The notes under the pieces are model-generated. The model did not search any database and was not told the DNA's origin. It saw only the letters and a program-made list of their open reading frames with translations. From assembly GCA_964586595.1 (NCBI GenBank), contig CAZPHB010000008.1:1-64000 (forward strand): a stretch of DNA of 64,000 bases, in the 5' to 3' direction. This DNA comes from REEB481 sp964586595. GTDB taxonomy: Bacteria; Bacteroidota; Bacteroidia; NS11-12g; UBA955. Positions within the stretch are counted from its first letter, which is position 1. Every line of letters begins with the position of its first letter. Both the position numbers and the translations under genes were made by a program. This document shows, one piece after another, positions 18,509-27,614 of the stretch.

Positions 18509-20167
18509 ATGTCACTTCTTGTTGTCATCATTATTCTGGCGCTGGTATTCGATTACATCAATGGATTCCACGACGCCGCGAACTCCATAGCCACTGTAGT
18601 AAGTACCAAAGTATTGACGCCGCTCCAGGCGGTAATTTGGGCTGCAGCCTTCAACTTCGTGGCCTTTTTCCTGTTCAAGGATCATGGTGTAGCCAACACC
18701 ATCAGCAAAACCGTAGCCGATAGCTACATCACCTTACCCGTTATTTTCTCAGGTTTGGTGGCTGCCATTTTTTGGAACCTGCTCACTTGGTGGTATGGAA
18801 TTCCGTCTTCCTCTTCGCATACCCTCATAGGTGGCTTTGCCGGTGCCGCTCTTGCCCATGCCTTCCTTACCAAAGGTTGGGTAGCATTCAGTTCCGTGGT
18901 AGAAATGGAGAAAATCGTCAAAACGGTATTGTTCATTTTTCTGGCACCGCTGATTGGCATGGTGATTTCCATGTTCATCACCATAGTTACCATTCAGAAG
19001 AAGTTTCTGATTAAAACCGCGGTAATCGCTGTTGCAGGTATCAGTACCTGGTTCATGTTCGAGCATTTCAAATACCAGAAAATGGAAGAAAACCTGGCGA
19101 AATTTTTCCGGGTTGACAAATACAAAAAAGATCTGGTCAAAAATCCAGGCGATAGCAGCATCCTGGCAAAGCTTGAAATCGCCAAAAAGAACCACAAGAA
19201 ATCTACCGCCTATCTTGATCAATATCCAACGGCTGGCGCCGAAGGTGTGGCCGACCTGATTGTGGCCAATATTCCTTTGAATGATCTTGAAGTAAGCAAA
19301 CTAAAGGACGGCGTGGGTAAAACCATAAAACTGGATCTGCTGAAAAAAGAAGCCTTTTACAACAAAGCTCTTGAGCCTCGTTACGACAGCCTGAAAGGTG
19401 TGATTGAAGGCCTGAAGCCCCTACTCAGCCAGTTTCATACTGCAGGTGCCGATACTACGGTGCATCGGGTGGCAGCCATTTTGAACCTGAGCGCTGCAGA
19501 AGAAGTAAGGCTTGCCAAATTCCTAAAGGCAGATCCGAAAAATGACCTCATCAAAGAGTTAAATAAAGCGGATAATAGCTATTTACAAATCGGAGTAGCC
19601 ATCATTGTATTGGTGTTCTGGATCTACTATCTGGTTGTAGAAAAATTAAGTACACCCAGTACCTATAGAATGGCCTCCATGTTTAAGAAACTGCAGCTGG
19701 TTTCGTCTGCTGCGTTCAGTGTAGGACATGGTGGCAATGACGCACAAAAAGTAATGGGAATTATCGGTGCAGCACTCATTGCAAATGGCGACATCAGCGA
19801 TTTCAGTGAAATGAAAAACTGGGTTCCCCTGGCTTGTTATACAGCCATCGGGCTTGGTACGCTGAGTGGTGGATGGAAGATTGTAAAAACCATGGGTACG
19901 AAAATTACCAAGGTTACACCATTAGAGGGTGTAAGTGCCGAAACTTCCGGTGCGATGACTTTGTTCATGACCGAACAAATGGGCATTCCGGTAAGCACAA
20001 CACATACCATCACAGGTTCTATTATTGGGGTAGGCGCTACCAAACGACTCAGTGCAGTACGCTGGGGTGTAACCCGAAGCCTCCTTTGGGCATGGATTTT
20101 AACCATTCCTGTGAGCGCCTTGGTTGCCGGAATCGTTTATTACATCGCCAGGGGTTACCTGTCCTGA
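18509..20167 (+). CDS. pit: PiT-family inorganic phosphate transporter
   Basis: A 552-residue inner-membrane phosphate/cation symporter. The two duplicated PiT signature regions are present: GFHDAANSIATVV near residue 18 and GHGGNDAQKVMG near residue 410. Membrane segments cluster at the two ends; between them a hydrophilic insertion of about 150 residues (about 190-345) with many Lys and Asp lies outside the membrane. This makes it longer than the simplest bacterial PiT proteins. It forms an operon with the DUF47 protein and ends at an intrinsic terminator. Confidence 0.93.
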   Translation: MSLLVVIIILALVFDYINGFHDAANSIATVVSTKVLTPLQAVIWAAAFNFVAFFLFKDHGVANTISKTVADSYITLPVIFSGLVAAIFWNLLTWWYGIPSSSSHTLIGGFAGAALAHAFLTKGWVAFSSVVEMEKIVKTVLFIFLAPLIGMVISMFITIVTIQKKFLIKTAVIAVAGISTWFMFEHFKYQKMEENLAKFFRVDKYKKDLVKNPGDSSILAKLEIAKKNHKKSTAYLDQYPTAGAEGVADLIVANIPLNDLEVSKLKDGVGKTIKLDLLKKEAFYNKALEPRYDSLKGVIEGLKPLLSQFHTAGADTTVHRVAAILNLSAAEEVRLAKFLKADPKNDLIKELNKADNSYLQIGVAIIVLVFWIYYLVVEKLSTPSTYRMASMFKKLQLVSSAAFSVGHGGNDAQKVMGIIGAALIANGDISDFSEMKNWVPLACYTAIGLGTLSGGWKIVKTMGTKITKVTPLEGVSAETSGAMTLFMTEQMGIPVSTTHTITGSIIGVGATKRLSAVRWGVTRSLLWAWILTIPVSALVAGIVYYIARGYLS

Positions 20168-20193
20168 CCCAGGAAATTATATTCAAACAGTGA

Positions 20194-20220
20194 AAACCCG
20201 GAGTATTCCGGGTTTTTTTT
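20194..20220 (+). terminator. intrinsic terminator after pit
   Basis: AAACCCGGA (20194-20202), loop GTAT, TCCGGGTTT (20207-20215), then a T run to 20220. Perfect 9-bp stem. Confidence 0.92.
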
Positions 20221-20299
20221 GGATCAAATGTTAAGAAATTGTAAACGAACACATTCAAAAGACAACATAGGCTTTATATAGGAAACATAGGGGTAATAA

Positions 20300-20307
20300 T
20301 AATTTTG
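20300..20307 (+). promoter_or_regulatory. -7 promoter box for the porin gene
   Basis: TAATTTTG fits TAnnTTTG and lies 53 bases before the porin ATG. A TTTA at 20273-20276 is the only -33-like element, at a rather long spacing of 23 bases. Since it follows the pit terminator, the porin gene has its own promoter. Confidence 0.5.
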
Positions 20308-20360
20308 CATTAAGTAAAAATCAAAGAAATACTAACAAAACAATTTAGTAATAAAAGCGG

Positions 20361-21590
20361 ATGAAACACCCACTGTCCACCTTGGTTCTGCTGCTTACAT
20401 CAATAGTTATTGTTGAAGCGCAGCAGACAATGCCGCCGCCCAAATTCCAAAGTTCAAACGGAATAGGTTTGGTCATGGCCGATAGTTCATTCAGCATCAA
20501 TGTTCGGTTTAGGATGCAAAATCGTTTTGGCATCAGCAGCCCTGAAGACCGTCCATTGTCACCACAAGAATTTGAAATGCGCGTACGCAGACTGCGCTTG
20601 CGCATGGATGGGTTTATGCTTGACCCAAGGCTTACGTGGAATCTTCAACTCTCTTTCACCCGTGCCGATCAGGATTGGGATAACAGCTTGGTACCCAATG
20701 TGCTGCGTGATGCCATGATTCATTACAGATTCAACAAGCACTTTGCATTAAGCATGGGATTAGGTAAACTTCCCGGAAACAGACAAAGGGTCATTTCTTC
20801 AGGTGAGCAGCAGTTTGTGGATAGAAGTATTGTAAATGCAGCACTTACTTTAGATCGGGATTACGGCATTACCGGAACTTACCAATCGTTTTTGGGCAGG
20901 GCTTTAATCATTGCAAAGGCGGTTGTATCTTCCGGAGAAGGGCGCGGCGTGACCAACAGCAAAGAGTTTACCAACGCTGCGGTGAGCGATCAGGGATTGG
21001 CCTATACGGGCAGGTTGGAATTTTTGCCCTTTGGTGCGTTCACCGGCAGAGGCGATTATTTTGAAGGGGATTTGCTGCGCGAGGCAAAACCGAAACTAAG
21101 TTTGGCTGCCACCATACATCATAATGAGCGTGCCATCAGACGCAACGGCCAATTGGGGGTATTGCTTTTTGAACCGCGCAGTTTCCGGGCATTCCATGCG
21201 GATATGTTATTCAAATTCCGTGGTTTTGCCTATGCTGCCGAATACCTGAACCGGATGATGGCCGGTAATGATTCCGCCATGACCAGAAAGGGAACAGAAC
21301 AGAGTTGGGTATATACCGGATGGGGCACCAACCATCAACTAAGTTATTGCTTCAAAAACCATTGGGAACTTGCCGGCCGTTATTCGGTATTGAACCCTGA
21401 CCGGCAAATATGGAGCACCAAAGACGGATTTCAACAGCGCCAATATGCTGTAGGTGTTTCTAAATATTTGAACAAGCACCGGGTGAAATGCCAAAGTGAT
21501 TTTACCTGGAATGAACAATTTAATCCAGCGAACGGTGTCAAGAATAAAGGGTCCTTTATTTGGCGCTTTCAGGTGGAATTGGGCATCTGA
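20361..21590 (+). CDS. phosphate-selective porin-like outer membrane protein (OprP/OprO)
   Basis: A 409-residue outer-membrane protein with a signal peptide (ending IVEAQQ). It matches the porin O/P family: an early strand with FRMQNRFGI, then FEMRVRRLRLRMDGF and WNLQLSFTRADQDW, followed by alternating beta strands and a C-terminal aromatic-rich strand (SFIWRFQVELGI). It lies directly downstream of the PiT phosphate uptake genes, which supports a role in anion or phosphate passage, although it has its own promoter. Confidence 0.8.
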   Translation: MKHPLSTLVLLLTSIVIVEAQQTMPPPKFQSSNGIGLVMADSSFSINVRFRMQNRFGISSPEDRPLSPQEFEMRVRRLRLRMDGFMLDPRLTWNLQLSFTRADQDWDNSLVPNVLRDAMIHYRFNKHFALSMGLGKLPGNRQRVISSGEQQFVDRSIVNAALTLDRDYGITGTYQSFLGRALIIAKAVVSSGEGRGVTNSKEFTNAAVSDQGLAYTGRLEFLPFGAFTGRGDYFEGDLLREAKPKLSLAATIHHNERAIRRNGQLGVLLFEPRSFRAFHADMLFKFRGFAYAAEYLNRMMAGNDSAMTRKGTEQSWVYTGWGTNHQLSYCFKNHWELAGRYSVLNPDRQIWSTKDGFQQRQYAVGVSKYLNKHRVKCQSDFTWNEQFNPANGVKNKGSFIWRFQVELGI

Positions 21591-21692
21591 TTTTATACAC
21601 ATAGCGCATTTTCAGGGCAATGTGCAGGAGTTCCTGTCGTTTAGGTCTGAAGGAACCACAATTCCATAGGATATTTGCGCGTGCTTTTCAGG

Positions 21693-22151
21693 ATGAAAAA
21701 CTACAGAAACCATCTGTGGGCAGGTTTGCTGCTGCTGTTGCTGGCGTTGGCTTCAGCCTGGCTGTTGCGCCGTCCCAAAGAAGATGGCTTGCTTCACCTG
21801 AGCGGAAAGGGTTACGAGGGAACGTTTGGCTTCCTTCCGGAAGATACCCTATTGGCAGTAGGAACTGAGGCTGCGCCATTGTTGGACTCCTTCAGGCGTT
21901 TCCAGGATTCAGGCGGAATCATTCAAATCATCGGCCTGAACCACAACGCCGAATCACCCGCCGCTGAAGGTGTGAACCGGGGTTTACAACGGGCCCATGT
22001 TTTGTACCGATACCTCAGCGCATTCCTGCGCCCGGAGCAAATGCGTACCGGACACGAAGGCAATGGTGATACTGCTTTGCTCAAAGCGGGTTTGCCCGGT
22101 GCTTTGGTCCGATTCAGGCTTATCCGTAAAGATGGCGTCATCCTGGAATAA
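21693..22151 (+). CDS. small membrane-anchored protein with degenerate OmpA-like domain
   Basis: A 152-residue protein with one N-terminal membrane segment (residues 7-24) and a short periplasmic domain. Residues 85-125 (IIQIIGLNHNAES, then NRGLQRAHVLYRYL) resemble the OmpA C-terminal peptidoglycan-binding fold, where N..RA and a long helix are typical, but the Asp that binds diaminopimelate is not clear. I chose the ATG at 21693; GTG 21681 and TTG 21675 are in frame. Function unknown. Confidence 0.5.
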   Translation: MKNYRNHLWAGLLLLLLALASAWLLRRPKEDGLLHLSGKGYEGTFGFLPEDTLLAVGTEAAPLLDSFRRFQDSGGIIQIIGLNHNAESPAAEGVNRGLQRAHVLYRYLSAFLRPEQMRTGHEGNGDTALLKAGLPGALVRFRLIRKDGVILE

Positions 22152-22196
22152 CGTTCATACGTATTTTTAATGATTAGGTAAACAATTGGTGAATCA

Positions 22197-22251
22197 GGCA
22201 AAATGGGGCCTTGAACTTGTGTTGATACAACCGTTTGTTTTTTGCCCCATT
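22197..22251 (+). promoter_or_regulatory. inverted repeats in the leader ending at the start codon
   Basis: AATGGGGC (22202-22209) pairs perfectly with GCCCCATT (22244-22251), which ends one base before the ATG at 22252. An alternative pairing of GGCAAAA (22197-22203) with TTTTGCC (22240-22246) excludes the first. Together they could occlude or expose the start region. Confidence 0.35.
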
Positions 22252-25200
22252 ATGCGACGATTCCAATATTATGCGCTTCTGTTCCTTGTGTTGTGTGCTC
22301 AGGCATTGCAAGGACAGCAGTTTCAGGGGTTCGAAGGTTCAAGTTCCGACAACTGGAAATTTACCACCAACTTCTCCCGTTATAATTTCATCAGCCTGAA
22401 TGACCAATGGGCGGACACTACCGAAGTGGGTTCGGCTACAAGCCCCGCCGGAGCAGTGAAAGCAACAGCCCGCACAGGAAAAATGTTGTGGGGCATGCGT
22501 GATTTGGACAATCCTGTTACCAACCCCTCTTCGTCCAGCCAGTCGCCCTGGCATTACATGGATTTTGATGCAGTAAACATCTCTTCCTTCAACAACAATG
22601 AAGTAAGCTTTTACTACCTTAGTTTTGGTTTTGATGCGACTGATTCTTTGGGTTATATCGTGGAATACGACAACAATACCCAATGGGACAGAAAGAACTA
22701 TGTGAACCTGAACAAAAGCAGCAATGCCTGGACAAAGGTCAGTGTTACTGTTCCAACCGGAAGTACGCATGTACGGCTTCGCCTGATGGCCAAACAAAAC
22801 GGCAACGACGACTGGGCCGCCTGGGATGACGTTTCACTTCAAAGCTCCAACGTTGACAACACGGCGCCCCGTTTGCTGGGTGGCAAAGTTCGCGACCTGA
22901 ACACATTGGCATTGTTTTTCAATGAACCACTGGGTGCAGATGCCGACAGTACCAGCACCTATTCGGGCATCTCCGGTTTGGCTTCGGCCTCGAGAACCGG
23001 TTCTCAAGGTCCAGATACGGTTATTTTGAAATTCAACCCGGCTATGGTTTTGGGGAGGTTTTACACCCTGACTATTGGTACGGCATTGAAAGATACCACA
23101 GGCAATGCACTTGCCGCCCCTGTTGACTTCGCTTTTGTGTTCAACAACAGCCGTCCGGCATTGGTGATTACCGAAATTATGTACAACTCCCCCAGCAATG
23201 ATCCTGATACTCTTGATTTTGTTGAGGTGATGAATACCGGAACTACGGCTGCACAACTGGGTGGTTTCACCTTCAATAGCGGTTTGTCCACGGTGCTTCC
23301 TGAGTTCACACTTGCACCCGGCGGATTTGCCCTCATCGGGCATGATTCTGCGGCGTGCAAACGCTTTTACGGCAAAAACTTCCTGCAATACAAAGACGCG
23401 CTGAGCAACGGTGGGGAAGCTTTGTTTATCCGCAATACCGAAGGAATACTGATCGACAGCGTGAACTACGATGACGCTGCACCCTGGCCGTTAGGACCTC
23501 CAAGTCCTGACGGAGGCGGCACATCCCTGGAAATCATTGATTACCGCAACGACAACAATGTGGCCTCCAACTGGCGTACCGCTGCCGGAAAGGTCGGAAC
23601 CTGGAATGGCACCACCGATATTTTTGCCAGTCCGGGTGCAGCAACACTTCCAACCATACCTGTTGCAGTCATCAGCGGAACCCTGCAATCCATTTCGGAG
23701 GCCAGCGACAGCATCACGCTTACCGTTTCTTTAAGCAATGCCAACAGCAATGCCACCAATGTTCGGGTGGAACTGGTAACCCAATTCGGAACGGCCAGGA
23801 ACGATTCCGACTTCGTTTGGAAAGACAGCACCATCACGTTTTCAGGTGGGGTAAACGGAAGCCGGAGCATTCGCTTCGCGGTTGTCAAGGACGCACTTCC
23901 TGAAGCAGATGAATACTTCGCACTGCGCATTACCTCCGTAACGAATGGTGTAACAGGCAGCACCAAAGAACAAATCATTTACCTCAAGGACGACGACAGA
24001 AAAACACCTGCACCCAGAGGAAATCTGGGCTTGAACTTATTGGCATCTTATCCTATTGCGGGAACAGGAAATTCCGCGGAAATATCAGCATACGAACCTC
24101 AGTCAAAGAGACTATTTGTGGCCAATTCGCTGCAATCAAAGGTGCACATCCTGGATTTCAGCAACCCTTCAGCCATCAGAGAAATCAAGCAGTTTGACGT
24201 GGCTCCTCACGGAGGAATCAACAGTGTGGCTGTGTACAATGGCCTGATTGCGCTGGCTGTGGAAGATGCGGTGAAGACCAATGATGGCTACATCCTGTTC
24301 ATAGACACTGCAGGAACTTTGTTGAATAAACTGAAGGCCGGTGCTTTGCCGGACATGATTTGCTTTACACCCGACGGGAACATGGTCATTACGGCCAACG
24401 AAGGTGAACCATCTGACGACTACAGCATCGATCCCGAAGGCAGCATCAGCATAGTGACCTTGGGCGCAGATGTATCTAAACTGACACAAAGCGATGTAAA
24501 CACGCTCCGTTTTACGGCATGGAATGGCAAAGAATCGAACCTCCGTGCAGCCGGCGTGCGCATCTTCGGCAACAACAACCCCAGTGCTGCTCAGGATTTT
24601 GAACCTGAATACGTAGCTGTTTCCGACGACAGTAAAACGGCATGGATTACCCTGCAGGAAAACAATGCTGTTGCAGTGGTAAACCTTGCTTCAAAAAGTA
24701 TTGAACAGGTGCTTCCGCTAGGAGCTATTGACTTCCGCAACCCGCGCAATGCTGCCGATGTAGGCGACCAGGGCGGCAACATCCATCTGGCCAATTACCC
24801 GGTAAAAGCCAACCATTCCCCCGACGCCATCGTGCATCAGCGTATCGGCGGCACATCGTTCCTGCTCACCGCCGATGAAGGAGATTACCGTGAATACGAT
24901 GGGCTTACCGAAGAGTCACGTGTTTCGGCATTGAAACTCGATTCGGCGAAATTCCCCGAGCAAAGGCTGCTCAAATCCGGAAACGTGATGGGGCGTTTGA
25001 CGGTGAGCGCCAAACAGGGAGATACCGACAACGATGGTGATATAGATGAACTGTACATGAATGGCAGCCGTGGCTTCAGCATTTGGGATGCCGGAAGTGG
25101 AACACTTGTGTATCATTCTGGCAACGATTTTGAACATTTCATTGCCACAGATCCTGCGTGGAAGGCATTTTTTAATGCGAATAACAGTGTGGGCGCACCT

Positions 25201-26106
25201 TCCATAAAAAACCGTTCCGACAACAAAGGGCCGGAACCAGAAGGCATTGTTACGGCGGTCATCAACGATACTACGTATGCATTTGTGAGTTTGGAGCGCG
25301 TGGGTGGCGTCATGGTTTATGACATCAGCAAGCCCAATGCACCGGTATTCGTGACGTATGTAAACAACAGAACCCTTGATGGTAAAGGTGACTTTGGACC
25401 AGAAGGAATTATATTCATTCCGGCCAACCAAAGTCCGAATGGGAAACATTTACTGGTGTTAAGCAATGAAATCAGTGCCACGCTGAGTGTTTATGAATTC
25501 AATAGCGCCTATCCCGTGGCTCGCCTCAGCCTGAGTCTAACTGCAGAAGTGTTGAATGAACGCAATGAATTCAGCGAGTTGCGCTGGAACATTCAGCCAC
25601 CGCTGGCCTATCCTGCAACACTGGTGATTCACCAGCAACGCGCACCGCATACCGCACTTTCAGAATTCACCACAACCCCGGTATTTGCCGGAGACAGCCT
25701 GAGTATTTCACTGGCACCGGGTGCAAGTTCGGGCACCATCACCATTACCTCCGTTGACGACCAGTTGGCTCAACCCAACGACACCATTTTCTATCGCGGT
25801 ACCTTGAAAGGATTTCTCGCCGGAAATGGCGCGGTGGCCACACGCCGGTTGGTGATATTGGATGATGACGCAAGCCAGGGAATTGTGGCAGAAACATTAC
25901 CCACCTTAAAGGTTTACCCAAACCCGGCAAGTGCTGTATTGCATTTGGGAACAACGGTGAAACAGGTTCGGGTTCTGGACCAGAAAGGTGTTTGTGTGTT
26001 ACATGCAACACGCGTGCACAGCATCAATACGAATACTTTTTCACCCGGCACGTATGTGCTTGAAGCAGAAGGTTTTGCACCTGTTCGCTTCGTGTTGATG
26101 CCATAA
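22252..26106 (+). CDS. large secreted protein: lamin-tail, Calx-beta-like and choice-of-anchor I domains with T9SS tail
   Basis: A 1284-residue exported protein. The signal peptide ends near residue 22 (ALQGQQ), which fixes the ATG at 22252; the frame is open further upstream without a signal. Domains in rough order: a jelly-roll-like N-terminal domain (25-210), an Ig-like domain (about 215-300), a lamin-tail domain (about 305-450: LVITEIMYNSPSNDPDTLDFVEVMN), a Calx-beta-like domain (about 475-585), a choice-of-anchor I beta-propeller region (about 595-1090: ITANEGEPSDDYS, LTADEGDYREY), another Calx-beta-like repeat and a T9SS sorting domain (LKVYPNPASA). Choice-of-anchor I proteins are often called alkaline phosphatase-like or phytase-like, but activity is unproven. 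Confidence 0.85.
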   Translation: MRRFQYYALLFLVLCAQALQGQQFQGFEGSSSDNWKFTTNFSRYNFISLNDQWADTTEVGSATSPAGAVKATARTGKMLWGMRDLDNPVTNPSSSSQSPWHYMDFDAVNISSFNNNEVSFYYLSFGFDATDSLGYIVEYDNNTQWDRKNYVNLNKSSNAWTKVSVTVPTGSTHVRLRLMAKQNGNDDWAAWDDVSLQSSNVDNTAPRLLGGKVRDLNTLALFFNEPLGADADSTSTYSGISGLASASRTGSQGPDTVILKFNPAMVLGRFYTLTIGTALKDTTGNALAAPVDFAFVFNNSRPALVITEIMYNSPSNDPDTLDFVEVMNTGTTAAQLGGFTFNSGLSTVLPEFTLAPGGFALIGHDSAACKRFYGKNFLQYKDALSNGGEALFIRNTEGILIDSVNYDDAAPWPLGPPSPDGGGTSLEIIDYRNDNNVASNWRTAAGKVGTWNGTTDIFASPGAATLPTIPVAVISGTLQSISEASDSITLTVSLSNANSNATNVRVELVTQFGTARNDSDFVWKDSTITFSGGVNGSRSIRFAVVKDALPEADEYFALRITSVTNGVTGSTKEQIIYLKDDDRKTPAPRGNLGLNLLASYPIAGTGNSAEISAYEPQSKRLFVANSLQSKVHILDFSNPSAIREIKQFDVAPHGGINSVAVYNGLIALAVEDAVKTNDGYILFIDTAGTLLNKLKAGALPDMICFTPDGNMVITANEGEPSDDYSIDPEGSISIVTLGADVSKLTQSDVNTLRFTAWNGKESNLRAAGVRIFGNNNPSAAQDFEPEYVAVSDDSKTAWITLQENNAVAVVNLASKSIEQVLPLGAIDFRNPRNAADVGDQGGNIHLANYPVKANHSPDAIVHQRIGGTSFLLTADEGDYREYDGLTEESRVSALKLDSAKFPEQRLLKSGNVMGRLTVSAKQGDTDNDGDIDELYMNGSRGFSIWDAGSGTLVYHSGNDFEHFIATDPAWKAFFNANNSVGAPSIKNRSDNKGPEPEGIVTAVINDTTYAFVSLERVGGVMVYDISKPNAPVFVTYVNNRTLDGKGDFGPEGIIFIPANQSPNGKHLLVLSNEISATLSVYEFNSAYPVARLSLSLTAEVLNERNEFSELRWNIQPPLAYPATLVIHQQRAPHTALSEFTTTPVFAGDSLSISLAPGASSGTITITSVDDQLAQPNDTIFYRGTLKGFLAGNGAVATRRLVILDDDASQGIVAETLPTLKVYPNPASAVLHLGTTVKQVRVLDQKGVCVLHATRVHSINTNTFSPGTYVLEAEGFAPVRFVLMP

Positions 26107-26137
26107 CAGGAACGTACCAAGTGTTGTTAATAATTGG

Positions 26138-26172
26138 AAGGCAGGCAGCCGTAAGGCTGCCTGCCTTTTTTT
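26138..26172 (+). terminator. strong intrinsic terminator after the large T9SS protein
   Basis: A perfect 13-bp stem (26138-26150 with 26155-26167), loop GTAA, followed by T7 (26166-26172). It lies between convergent genes; the minus-strand side has no T run. The bases to 26276 hold nothing recognisable. Confidence 0.95.
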
Positions 26173-26276
26173 GTTCCATGCCGCAGGCAAGGGCAAACAT
26201 CAATCATCAACGTACAAGAGAACAACGGTGATGCCGCCTGTTGTTTAAGGTAAGGAATTTGGTTTGACGAACGCGT

Positions 26277-27614
26277 TTAGTGCAAGAAGTTCTTCCACCA
26301 GTGCCAGGATGCCTTGGGTGTGCGTGTTAAGGTTTCGAAGTTGGTGTGAATCAAGCCAAAGCGCGGTTTGATTCCTTCTGCCCATTCCAGGTTGTCAAGC
26401 AAACTCCACACGAAATACCCCCGAACATCTGCACCTTCATTTATGGCCCTTTTCAATCCGCGCAGCGCCTCTTGAAAGAAAGCAATCCGCTGAGGATCAT
26501 CAACAACACCCTGTTCGTTGGGTGCGTCGTTAAGGGCAATGCCGTGTTCGGTAATGACCAATGGAGGGATCTTGTAATAGTTGCGTTGCAAACGGGTGAC
26601 CACGCGATAAAGCGCTTCCGGGAAATCTTCCCAGTTCATGGCTGTTAAAGGCACATTCCTCTTTTCCGGTGGGATGATGCGTGCACGAACCAGTGGAATC
26701 CAGGGCGCAGCGGCCACCACTTGCCGGGTGTACACCTGCACCCCTACAAAATCAAAATCGAATTGCATGCGTGCTTCATCCCTGGGACCAATATGTGCGC
26801 TGATTCGATCCATGATGGGTTTAGCTTCGGCGGGAATACCCATGCCGAGTGTTGGTTCAAAAAAGAACCTGTTGATCAGTGCGTCGAGGCGTTTTGCGGC
26901 CAGGTAATCCGCACGGCTTTGTGTGGCAGGTTCAAAATCGGTAAATGAGTATGTATTGCCAATCAATGCCTGGGGTACATGTGTGCGCAGTACGGAAGCA
27001 GCGGCGCTTTGCGCCAGCAGGGAATGATGGGCTGATTTCAGGTAGTTATTCAGATTGCGTGCTCCGGGTGCGTGAACGCCAAGTAAGTGTCCGGCACCGG
27101 TAAATACAGCAGCTTCGTTCAACACCATCCAGTGTTTCACCCGGTCGCCGAAAAAGCGCGCGGCCACGTATGCATATTCCTCCATGCGGTGCACGATGTC
27201 GCGCTGAGCCCAGCCACCTCGATCCTGAAGTGCCTGTGGAAGATCCCAATGGTATAAGGTTGCCCATGGCGTGATGCCATTTTTCAGCAAATGATCAATA
27301 AATACATTATACCAGGCAATTCCTTTTTTATTTAGGTGAAACCGACCACTGGGCATGATTCTGGGCCAGGAAAGTGAAAAGCGGTAATGTTTAAAACCGG
27401 CGTCTTTCAGCAATGCAACATCTTTTGGATAATGCAGTAAAGAACCGGAGGCGCACTGAATGATGCGTTTTTGTGTTTCGTTTTGTGCTTGGTTCAGAAG
27501 AAATCGATCCCAGATTCCTTCTCCGGCTCCGTGTTCCATCCGGAACCCTTCTGTTTGAAATGCGGAAACTGCAGCACCCCAGGCGAAGCCCGGACCGAAT
27601 TCATTTGGTTTCAT
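26277..27614 (-). CDS. glycoside hydrolase family 1 (beta-glucosidase-like)
   Basis: A 445-residue GH1 enzyme that hydrolyses beta-glycosides with retention. The (beta/alpha)8 motifs are clear: WGAAVSAFQTEG near the start, YRFSLSWPRIMPSG, YHWDLPQAL and the acid/base Glu167 in LNEAAVF (usually TFNEP). The nucleophile is Glu356 in ITEHGIAL, where His replaces the usual Asn. There is no signal peptide, so it is cytoplasmic. ATG 27614 was chosen over a TTG at 27620. It overlaps the end of the glycosyltransferase gene by 14 bases, forming the last gene of an lpxH-GT-GH1 operon. Confidence 0.9.
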   Translation of the reverse strand: MKPNEFGPGFAWGAAVSAFQTEGFRMEHGAGEGIWDRFLLNQAQNETQKRIIQCASGSLLHYPKDVALLKDAGFKHYRFSLSWPRIMPSGRFHLNKKGIAWYNVFIDHLLKNGITPWATLYHWDLPQALQDRGGWAQRDIVHRMEEYAYVAARFFGDRVKHWMVLNEAAVFTGAGHLLGVHAPGARNLNNYLKSAHHSLLAQSAAASVLRTHVPQALIGNTYSFTDFEPATQSRADYLAAKRLDALINRFFFEPTLGMGIPAEAKPIMDRISAHIGPRDEARMQFDFDFVGVQVYTRQVVAAAPWIPLVRARIIPPEKRNVPLTAMNWEDFPEALYRVVTRLQRNYYKIPPLVITEHGIALNDAPNEQGVVDDPQRIAFFQEALRGLKRAINEGADVRGYFVWSLLDNLEWAEGIKPRFGLIHTNFETLTRTPKASWHWWKNFLH

